Shown here: positions 12,501 to 24,400 of the stretch, in pieces
Position numbering within the stretch: position 1 is the first letter of the stretch
How the letters are laid out: each line of letters starts with the position of its first letter
Origin: Piezodorus guildinii
Taxonomy: Eukaryota; Arthropoda; Insecta; Hemiptera; Pentatomidae
Length of the DNA stretch: 64,000 bases
NCBI GenBank assembly: GCA_023052935.1
Contig: CM041295.1
Location: 22,943,806-23,007,805, forward strand
Direction of reading: 5' to 3'
Position numbers and translations under genes: made by a program
The notes under the pieces: generated by a model
Seen by the model: the letters and a program-made list of their open reading frames with translations, nothing else
Databases searched by the model: none
Told to the model about the DNA's origin: nothing

Positions 12501-15500
12501 GCGTTCCAAGCAAACGCCCTAGATCATCTCCGGGAACCTCGGCCCCAGTAGCCAAGAAACCCAAGGAGACAACTTTGAGCTACGCTTCTGCTGCGAGGAA
12601 CTTGTTGGTGGCGGTGGTCCCTGTGGGCTATCCTCATGAGCAACTCACTCGTGAGCAGAGTGACATACTAAGGAAAGGATCGCTGACAAGGTGGGAGCTC
12701 TCGATCCTTTCGGAATTCATCATCCTGCCTTCGATGGAGCCAGCTTCAAATTGGGCGGCTGCATCGTTTGCTGCCAGGATGAGGCGACCAAAACATGGCT
12801 TGAAGCCACCATCCCGACGATGAGCATGGGTGAGGGCATGTCTCTTCGAACTTGTGATTCGCGGGAACTCACCAAAACCGTTAAGGTTGGTGGTTTCTTC
12901 CCCGGCCGGGTACTCACCGAGGCCGAGCTTTTGAATCGTATTTGGGTCCAGAACCACAACGTGGATAGTATACACTCCTGGACACTAACATACCTAAAGG
13001 AACTTGACAAAGGCTTCTACGCCATCTTTAAGATACCTGAGACGAGTGTGGATAGTCTTCGTGTCAAGAACATGTCACTTAACTGTGGCATGAATAGTGT
13101 GACTCTGAGAATTCTCAAAACCAAGAAGTCTGAAGAGTCCACTCTAGAACCAGAAGTGCCGTCTCGAGATGAGGGTGAAGTCGAGGCGGTATCCAAAATA
13201 CTTGAAGAGGTTAGAATGGATGTTGTCAGCGAACATTCCGGGTTGGGTGGCGGATCGGTGTGCGTGGTGTGGGGCGAAGCCGAAGGTCTCAGCTTCTGCT
13301 GGGACTGCAGGCAGACCCTTGCCGCTATTGCCGGCGCCTGGACCGAGCCCTCCCAGGGTTAAACCGTCAAAGCCTGAGGGGAGGCATGCGGTGGCGACGG
13401 CTGGCGGGGTGACCTCCAAGGGGGCAGCTAAAACCGCTCCTAAGGACAAGCCCTTGCCGTCGGACGTGCCCGCCTGCATCTCTGGTGGCTCGAAGCCTCA
13501 CACCGACTATTAGAGGTCGAGGCGACCCGACCTGTTTGTTGGCGGGGAGAAGCCTAAGGGCCCAGCTCATGCTGATCCTAAGGGTGGACCCCGGCCTCAG
13601 CGGTCTGGACGTCCTCCCACACCAGAATAACTACGTGCCATGAAGATGCTGCAGATAAATCTCCACCACTGCATTGCTGCGTGTGGTGTTCTACAGCAAT
13701 TCATTCAAGGTAAGGATATTGATATTATTCTTATTCAAGAACCTTATTTAATAAATGGTAGGGTTTCTGGGTTGAATCTGAGAGGTTTTGAAATTATCTC
13801 TGCAGACAACAATCCCAGAGCCTGTATCCTATGCAAAAAATCTCTAAAACTGCTGCCTCTTTGGCAATTCTGTTCCAGAGATCTAGCAGTAGCAAAATTC
13901 AACCCGAAAGGGAACACTAGACTTAGGGAGCTGACCGTTGCAGCGGGATACCTGCCGTACGAGGAGTCAGACCCTACCTATATCATTGGCACAGCCCTGG
14001 AGTGTGCAATCATAGCATCATTGCGGGTCTGGATGCCAACGCACACCACAGAATCTGGGGAAGCACGAACAACAACAAAAGAGGTGAGCTTATCCTAGAT
14101 TACATTATAGAAAATATCTCATCATTCTGAATAAAGGCAGGTCACCCACCTTCTTTAACAAGAATAGATCTGAGATCATAGACATAACTTTAGCCTCTAA
14201 TTCGTTAAGGGCTCACATTGCAAACTGGCATGTGGTTGACGAAGAAACATGCTCAGATCATAAATACATTAGGTTCGATCTTAAACATGATGAAACCTAC
14301 ACTATAACATACAGAAACCCCAGACTAACAAACTGGGATTCCTTTGCTTCAAATCTAGCTGAGGCTGCCAAGAGTTGTCCTACCAGGATTGATAATTCAT
14401 GGAACCTTGAATGTCTCAACTCCTCAATATCTGATGCCTTAATGCATTCCTATCTCGAAAGCAACCCTGTAAAGAGGTCCACAAATAACAAAAAGGCTCC
14501 TTGGTGGAATGACAGCCTTAACAGACTGAGAGTCCTCACCAGAAGACTCTTCAATTCGGCAAAGAAATCTGGCAGATGGGATACCTATAAAGTTGCTCTA
14601 ACTGAGTATCACAAATCTGTCAGATACGCAAAACGACATGCATGGAGGAACTTCTGCAGTGGCATAGATAACTTACCGGCTGCCTGCCGAGTTAAGAAAA
14701 TCTTATCCAAACAACATGACCAGGGGCCACTTGGAACCCTGAAGACACATGACAAACAAACAACTAATGAATATGAAACTCTACTTATGCTTGCGGAATC
14801 ACACTTTCCCAACTGTAAGGTTATAAACTTGGACAACTGTGATGTTGTCTACCCTACTGACCGTGCCAGCAAAAATGCCTGGCACACGGCCAGAGGTATC
14901 ATTACCTCTAATACACTTGAATGGGCAATCAAATCACTTGCTCCATTCAAGTCTCCTGGCATTGATGGCATCTTTCCAGCTCTATTGCAGAAAGGTCTAC
15001 CAATCATTAAACGACACCTCCTCTTACTATTCAGAGGTAGCTTGGCTTTAAAATATGTACCAGTCAGTTGGAGAGAATCCAAACTCAGCTACATCCCCAA
15101 ACCAGGGAAAGGCTCCTACACGGACCCCAAATCATTCAGACCTATATGCCTGTCCTCGTTCCTGATGAAAACTCTGGAAAAAATTCTGGACAGGCATATT
15201 AGAGCATATCTATCTCTTAACAATCCGTTACACCCACTCCAATTCGCTTACCAAGCTGGTAAATCTTGCGAATTAGCACTACACCATCTGGTTTCCAGGA
15301 TTGAAATATCCATGGAACAGAAAGATATAATGACGGGCACCTTTATCGACAATGAAGGTGCCTTTGACAGAACTCCCTATAACACTATCCTTAGTGCTCT
15401 GATTGACTATGACATTGATCCTGTCATCAGAGGCTGGATAATGGTTATGCTTGAAAGCAGAACCCTAGCATCGGAATTATCCAATACCATGCTAAGGATC

Positions 15501-17279
15501 AAACCAAATGGTGGCTGCCCTCAGGGTGGCGTTTTATCGCCTCTACTTTGGTGTTTGGTGATTGATCCACTGATCAAGAAACTAAACTCCCAAGGCTTCT
15601 ATACACAGGGCTATGCAGACGATATTGCAATTCTGATAGGAGGTAAACATCAATGCGTAGTATCCTCTCTACTAAAACATGCAACACATATTCTTTGTGA
15701 TTGGTGTGAATCCTCTGGACTTAACATCAATCCACAAAAGATTAAGGTTTGCACTTTTACACACAAAAGAAAGGTAAACATGAACTTACCTAGTATTAAC
15801 GGTACACAGCTCACCAACTCCAAAGAAGTTAAGCATTTAGGGGTCATTCTTGACCACAAATTGCGGTGGGACAATCATATCTCTTACATTGCCGGAAAAG
15901 CTCTAAAATGCCTATGGGCATGTAAAGGCGCAATTAATAATGCTTGGGGACTCAAACCCCAAATCGTCTACTGGCTCTACAACACAGCCATTAGACCAAT
16001 GATCACCTACTCCTCCGTAATATGGTGGCACAGAGCTCACATAGGGAACAATAAAAAGTCACTTTGCAAATTGCAAAGGCTTGCTTGCCTCATGATAACC
16101 GGGGCAATTAAGACCACTCCAACAGCTGCGATGGAGACAATGTTGAATATCATGCCTCTAGATTTGGAGGTGGAAGCGCATGCGCTGAGAACCATTTATC
16201 GCTTCACCAAAGTAGGTAAGTGCTCTAACAAGTTCACCCACCAAGGTCATTGCAACTTACTTAGCAGGCTCAATGAAAATAACATCCTAGCTATGCCTTC
16301 AGACCTACAAATCCGGAAGTTTATCAATGCTTACTACACTGTTAACATTGATGAATCAAGGAAGCACATACCCAAACACGGTATTAACTGCTACACTGAT
16401 GGCTCACTAATGGACAGCGGCTCAGGTGCTGGTGTCTGGAGAAAAGACAAACCACAATCCAGGGCCAGTATTCCACTAGGCAAACACACAACAGTTTTCA
16501 GGCTGAACTTCTTGCTATTCTCCACTGTGCTACTGACTTATGCACTGAAAACATTAGTGGCAAAAAGATTTGTATCTACACTGATAGTCAGGCAGCACTA
16601 GGAGCCCTAAACAATCACACAACCACCTCAAAAGTCGTTGAAGCATGTAATCTGACCCTAAACTGTCTTGCTAAGAAGAACACTGTTAACGTTGAATGGG
16701 TACCTGGTCATTCTGGGTTCAGTGGGAACGAAAAAGCTGATGAATTAGCTAGGCAGGGATCGTCAACGATTCCCATCACACCAGAACCCCTTAGTGGAAT
16801 TAGCCTAAGCTATGCCTTTAGGTTCATCAATCAATCCTATTTAAATAAATACAAACAAATTTGGCTAAATAAGGGACCTAGACAATCACTCAAATTCCTA
16901 GATGGTCCTTGTACCAGCAGAAGGAAGTGTCTTCTTGGTATGAGTAGGACATGCCTGAGGACATTGACTGCTGTCTACACTGGACACAGCAAACTTAACT
17001 ACCATATGTTTAAACTTGGTATTTCTGACAACCCTCTATGCAGACTATGCGGCACGGACGATGAAACATCATTTCACATAGTCTGCCACTGCAACAAGCT
17101 AGCTATGTTGAGGTTCACCTTATTTGGTGAAGACCGCCTAGAAAACCCCACTAACAATAAACTTGTTAATCCCAATAGCCTTCTGAAGTTTGCTTCTGCC
17201 ACTAAACTCGTGTTTTAAAACTAACATTGCGTAATCCTATGGCGCACAATAGACCGTTTGGTCGCGGTGCAACCCATGC

Positions 17280-17338
<59 letters not shown>

Positions 17339-18225
17339 CGTACCTTATATATATTATTTATTATTTATTATATATATATATATATACGAGGCATGTTTTT
17401 TAAGTAAGTACCATTTTGGAGACGTGCAAAGATATCGCAATAATTTTATGTTTACATGAAAGCCTGTACCTTAATCTATTTTCCTATATAATTTCCATGA
17501 GGCATTTGTCATAACGTGGCACCAGTTTTTGAATACCCTCCTCAAAAAAGTCTGCCGCCTGACTTGTTAACCACTGCATCACAAATGTTTTGACTTTGTT
17601 ATCGTCTTGAAGACGCCGACCGCCCAGGTGTTTCTTCAAGTGCAGGAACAAATGGTAGTCGCTGGGCGCCAGATCAGGGCTGTATGGAGGATGATCTAGA
17701 GTTTCCCATTTAAATGATTTGATGAGATCTTTGGTCCGATTAGCCATATGTGGACGGGCATTATCATGCAGCAAAACGATACCCTTACTCAACTTGCCAC
17801 AACTTTTGTTCTGGATTGCACGACGCAGATTTTTCAATGTCTCACAATAAGACGCTGCATTGATTGTCTCATTATGAGGCAGAAACTCCACTAGCAATAC
17901 GGACACCCACCTATGAATATCGATTGGTTTTATGCCTTTAGCACTAAGAAATCGTATAACAGGCCTTCACAATCAGCGGGACTCACGATTGTCGGAGGCA
18001 TCTTAAACACTCAGTAAACAAGGTATACAGTGAAAATTCATGGAACTTATGTAGAAAAGTAGGTTAAGGTACAGGCTTTCATGTAAAAATAAAATTATTG
18101 CTATATCTTTGCATGTGTTTTTTTAATTACAAAACGGTACTTACTTAAAAAACATGCCTCGTATGTATATATGTATATGTATATTATATGTATATATATA
18201 TATATATATATGTATATGTTATATA

Positions 18226-18297
<72 letters not shown>

Positions 18298-18366
18298 ATA
18301 TGTATATGTATATATGTATATGTATATATAATTATATGTATATTATATTATATATATATTATATAT

Positions 18367-18403
<37 letters not shown>

Positions 18404-21400
18404 TAGAATTTGAATTATCACCAGAAAAAATCCACTCCCTTTAATCTTAGTTTGAGAAACCAAATTATTATGAGTAGTTTGCTAATATTGGCAGTTTCTA
18501 TGATATTGGGCTGAACACTGTTAAAAACTGTTGCTCTGTTTAAGACTTGTGTTATATGGACAAAGATATCTTGGTACCTATAAGAACTACAGACATCTAT
18601 CAGGTCTGAAATTAAAGCTTATTCAATGCCCAATAATTTATATTATAATGAGTATTTTCATATAATGCTTGGTTTCTGTAATATTTACCTCCATAACCTT
18701 AAAACTAGATCAATTTTCGTAGTTAAAATACAATGTATTATATGTACTAAGATATTTCGATACCTATAAGACCTGCAGATGTCTATCAGCTTTCGAATTG
18801 AAGCTTATTTAATGTCCATTAATTTATTTTATGATGAGCATTTTCAAATAATGCTTGGTTTCTGCAATATTTACCTTTATAATGTTAAAATGAGGGCAAT
18901 TCCTTGATTTGGAACGTTTTGGATGGCCGCCATTTTTTATTACCACCAGTTTGAGGTGGCAGACAAAAAAATGTTAGTTGTACAATATGGCTAAAATCTG
19001 AAAATCACATTGAAAAGTTTCTTCTTATAATACACATTTTTGGCCCCAGCTCTTGGACTATAAAGAAATAGGAAAAGTTATTAGGTAACAAAAATGTAAT
19101 AAAGCCCCAGGTGACGATGGAATTTCCTCAAAGGTTATTAAAAATTGAATTCGGAAATCCATTTTCTTAAGATCTTAAGAGAGTCTACAATAATGAGCAC
19201 TGTATTCCCACACATATCCACAAACAGACTCCTGACAGGAGAAATGAAAATCAGATGGACCACTTCTGTATTGATAATAGGCATCACAGCTGTAAAAAGG
19301 ATGTCAGAAGCTACAGAGGATGGGCATTGATTCAGATCATTACCTGTAGAAATGAAATTTAAACTGAGAATAAGGACAGTAAAGATATCTCACTATCCAA
19401 CTAAGACAAGCTGGGATACAGATAGGCTAATGAATCAAGAAACGACAATTCAGTTTACAAAAAATATAGACAGGAAAATGCATGAGTATCCCCTGGAAAT
19501 GGCCGAAGACCTTACTATTGATGAAAAATGGAACAAACTGGAGGGTACAATTTCAACCACGGCACCAGAGACTCTGGAAACATAGAACTCAGAAGAAGAA
19601 ATGGGTGGTTCATGGAACACTGCCCAACAGGAGTGCTTGCAGTGACAAACAAGGCATAAGGAAATGGAATACTGCAAAGCAAAGCGACAGATGAAAAATT
19701 AACCAAGAAGAAGAAAAAACAAGCGTTGGAGGAACAGTTAAAGAGAATTGAGAAGATGACCAGTAAGAATGAAAACAGCAAGTTTTACAGGAAAATAGGA
19801 ACATCAAAAAAGGTTATATGCCTGTGAATAACTGGGTAAAGAACAAAGAAAGTCAATTGCTGACTTAGATTAAAGAGGTTATGCAGAGATGGGAGGAACA
19901 CTTCCAGGAGTTATTGACTAGGGACCAAGGAAATGTCAATGGAGAGGAGGAGATTCCACATATCGAAACAGAACATGGGTAGGAAGAAGAAATACCTTCA
20001 GCATTGGAAGATGTGATTGACAAACTGAAAAGAAACAAATCACCAAGCATGGACAATATAAATGCCGAGCTCTTCAAACACCTGGATACAAACATGACAA
20101 GAGAGCTGCACAAACTCATAGAAAGGATATAGGAGGAAGAATGCATGCCAAGTGCAAAGTGGAATTGTGGATTAATCACAGTGGTCCCCAGAAAGGAGAC
20201 TTGACAGGATACAGCAACCATAGAGGTATCACACAGCTTAATGTTGCATATAAAATGTTGGCAACATTATTGTACAATCGACTTATATTATTATGAAAGG
20301 GCGGTTGGTGAATACCACTGCAGTTTTTGAGATGAAAGATCAACCATGGACCAAATCTTCACTCAGGCAGATTGATGAAAAGATGTGGGAGTATAATTTG
20401 GATATATGGCGATTGTTTATTGATTTTACAGCTGCATATGACCCAACCTATAGATCTATGGTTTATAAGGCTATGGAAGAAGCAAAAGATCTATCCTAAA
20501 CTAATAGTTATAACAAAAGTGACAATGAGGCACATCAATTGTCAAGTAAGAGTGAACGGAAAACTGTCGAAGACCTAGGAAATACAGATGGGATTGAGAC
20601 AAGGAGATGCGTTGGCACCCTTGCTGTTAAACTTGGTGCTTAATAAGGTAATTAAGAAAGTGAATACAGTGGGTAATAGCACAACCATCAACAAATCACT
20701 GCAATTAATGGCCTATGCAGATGATGTAGTGATCTTGGAAAGAAGCAGATAATAAATCGAAGAGGCATATACTAACTTGGGAATGGAGGCAGGAAAAGTT
20801 GGCCTAAAAATAAATGTCAGCAAAACCACATTGTAGATAGGATGAGGCAGAAACACCCACCTTATTATAACTTAGGCGGGGAAAACATTGAAGTAGTATC
20901 GACGTTTCTGAACCTGAGATCATTAATGACCAACTAAGCCAATGAAACAAACAGGTCAAAAGAAGAATTTTGGCAGAAAACGGTACATACCATGCTCTTT
21001 GACACTTGACAAGAAGTAATTTAATCTTGGGCCGAAATAAGATCAAAATATACAAAGCCCTTATCAGGCTAGTAGTTAGTTATGGCGGTGAATGATGGAT
21101 AATGAATAAGATCACTTGTGACAGACTCAACAGGTTTGAGAGGAGAGTGCTGCGAGAAATGTTCGGTTGAGAGTTGTGGTGAATTAACGAACTACTTTTG
21201 TGGACCTCAGGATTGAATTTGTTCGGTTATTACGAAAAATAAAAAAGAAAAAAATAACGAAACTTCTTAATTCCCAGCAAAGAGCGGCACCTTTCTGTCC
21301 AAATCCTTACCTCTTCCTTCTATTCAGCTCAATTCTGTGATTCACAGTCTGTGACTTCTGGTTTCTAGGGTTTGCCCCCTACCTGGCAGAGTACTATTAT

Positions 21401-24400
21401 ACCTGGTGCTGTGGTGCATGCTTCTACCACGGCGGGCACCAACCTCCATATTACTCTCTTCTTATAATAAACACGCATTTTTTGAAGCCTTCTATGACCT
21501 ATCTCACCCTTAATAATAACCATACCTTGACATGACCTTCCAACCCACCCTTCGGAACATAGGTCCTTATAGGCTGATGATATAGCTTTGTTTACCTCTT
21601 CCTACTGAGTAGACATTATACACGTAGTTCATTGCTTACAGCAGTACTTAAAAAAAAATTTCTTAAAATGGAAATCAAAAATCAATCCTAACAAATGAGA
21701 AGCAATCATTTTTACAAAACTCTGATCATTTTGGCAACAACCACACTGCTATAGAACTCAGCCCCAATCCCTTGGCTTAACTTTAGACAAATCTCTCACA
21801 TTTACACAACAATAGAAAAGCAGAAAAAACAATAAATAAATGTTTAAATGATACTTTATTTATAACAAAATATCTGCTTTAAGTTGCCAAAATGAATTAT
21901 TCAAGCATTGGACTCATCTTGCTTTAAGTTGCCAAAATGAATTATTCAAGCATTGGACTCATCTTGCTTTAAGTTGCCAAAATGAATTATTCAAGCAATG
22001 GACTCATCTTGCTTTAAATTGCCAAAATGAATTATTCAAGCATTGGAATTACTCATCTTTAGTTAGTTCTGAGTTTTAATGAACTCTATTTGTTACCAAT
22101 AAAGAAAAAATAAATAAATTGATGATAAACCTGAAGAAATTGGCTAATTTTAAACATTTTAATCTATGGTACAACTAAAAAAAATCTTAAAAGATAGATA
22201 TGGAGTTGATATGGCTTAGTTGACGAAGACTTTTTGGTTTATACTTCTCATCCCCCTGTAGGATAGAAATTTTTCATCATATCAAATCATAATTTGTCAA
22301 ATATCAAAGAATGAGAAAAAAGGTTAGTTAATTAGATATAAAAATGCTTTATTTAACACGTTCACGGCGGGGCGAATATTAAAGTTTTTTCGCGTGAGGT
22401 GGGGGGACTGTCTTAGCCGCTTTTTTTGTGGGGTGGTGCGACACTGTTGCAAGCTCCGTGTTTAAATCCAGATCACAACAGTTAGAGGCTTCGAACACTT
22501 TAAATGCGAGATTGTAACAGTTTTTACATACACATATAACTTCAAGGAGAAATTATGGAAATACTTTAAAATAATTCTTATATTTTCAGAATTGGGAATA
22601 AAAATATAAAAAGAAATCACGCACAGCTAAAGAAAATTCTTAAAGAAGAGTAATCAAATAAAATTAACCTATAAAAGTCCTTTGAGGGAGGATGTTAAAG
22701 GTTATAAAATATTTAACAAATAAAACCCTTACACTTGTGAGTTTCTACAACATATAATGTTGAGAAAAAATAAACTAAACTAACTTTTTAATGACTTATT
22801 TTCTGAAAACAACTCTCAACAGTGATGCAAGTATATACAAGTGCATATGCGTATATGCACGGTTAGTGAAGTGTGACCCACTAGTGGTCACACCGACCTA
22901 CGGAATAGACAAGTATGACCCGCCAGCATGAGCGTGTTAATTAATTAGGGGAGATTATTTATTGAGACCAATATTAGGACTTACCAAAACATCTGTAGAT
23001 GCAATAATGCTCAACTGAAGATATTCAGAAGCTCTCTGCTGTAATTCAGCATCAGCACTACGAAGATTACTATGTTGTCGGAAAACTTCTTGAACAACTT
23101 GTTTAACTTCAGGAAATAAATTTACAAACTTAACATATGTTGATAGGAGTAATGCTCTGGTCATTGGAGAGCAAAGGTGATACTGAAAATTAAAATACAT
23201 GCATATTAATTTGAAAATTATGGGATTAAAAAAAACAACATAAGAGATATAAAATAATTGTTACATAAAATTAAAGAATCATTCTTTTATTCCCGATAAA
23301 CTCCTCATTACAGATAAATAAAATCTTGAAGTTTATATTACATTACATTTTATATTAACTGAAATGTTCTACTTAAAACCAATTATTAATTTTTTGTTTA
23401 AATAATCAACATTTGTTATGTGTATTTTGTACCAAATAGCTCAATGGGTTCAAAATTGATGAAATAATATTCCCAAAGATGAGATGGACATGTGATATTA
23501 CAACCCCCCCATGTGATGATGCCAGAAATGACAAAATGTCTACTGGTTAGTTGTTTACCAGTAATACGAAGACCTAAGACTTTAATTTTGAAAATATATT
23601 CATTTACATTGAGTGGAATATCAGAATACATCAATTTAAATTTCTTAAATAAACCATTATTAATGGTGGAAAACATGTGATAAAGAGACAATGAGTGTGC
23701 AGTTAAATACGAGAACATACGTGAAGTATGTACTCTACTTTAATATGCCAATGCATATAATCAACTATTACTTCATTATTCATATTATCAATATTTAATT
23801 TTCTTTTAAAATTTAAGATTTAGACAAGTTTTTAGTTGACAACACTTATATTTTCAGAATATGGCTAGATTTATACCCCAAATGGATAAGAGTTGTCAAT
23901 ATGCTAAGAGAATGTTTACATAAGGAGTATGACAATGATAGAGAAAAGATTTTAGCAAAGCTTCAAAAAGTTAACACACAAACATAGATGAAGTGCTAGT
24001 GTGAGAACAGTACTCAAAGTAAATTACCTTTGAATGAAGTAGTTGAAACTGTACTATCGGAGCAGATCTTTTATCTCCAGCAATTAAATTTCCAAATTCT
24101 CCTAATATATAACCTCCAACTTTCACCATATTTTCATGACAAGCAGGTGCTTGAAGAGCCTAAAATAATATTAAATAAAACATTGATAACACACACACAC
24201 AAAAAAAAATATAAATAAAATGTATACAAAAATGTGGATTGAAATAAAGTGATGCTATACCTCAAAAACAGTCTTAGCAGCATAGCCTTGGACATCATCA
24301 CGGTTAATTACTATTTGAATAACTCTGTACCAGACTTCTTCAGATACATAATCACCAGCTATTCTAATGAGATTCAGTATAACATCAACATACCAAGTAT

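Larger units (their letters stand above)
11796..17336 (+). mobile_element. full-length LOA-like LINE with poly(A) and 11-bp TSD
   Basis: 5541 bp, two ORFs, a 53-base A-run at 17284-17336 and perfect flanking duplications, so both ends are precise. ORF2 carries endonuclease, reverse transcriptase and RNase H. The endonuclease start [16 protein letters not shown] and [18 protein letters not shown] is typical of the LOA group (Lian, Baggins and relatives), assigned from memory. It is richer in GC (ORF1 especially) than its surroundings. It lies 23 bp from the end of a mariner, inside AP-2 alpha intron 12, antisense to the gene. Confidence 0.88.

Noticed and set aside
11878..13570. Minus-strand ORFs of 67-126 codons opposite LOA-like ORF1
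   Set aside because: Shadows of the GC-rich ORF1; no known protein pattern.
18154..18444. Tyr/Ile-repeat ORFs
   Set aside because: Same cause: TA/TATG microsatellite.
21876..22052. CRISPR-like array
   Set aside because: Head-to-tail 45-bp units without spacers in an animal intron: a minisatellite.
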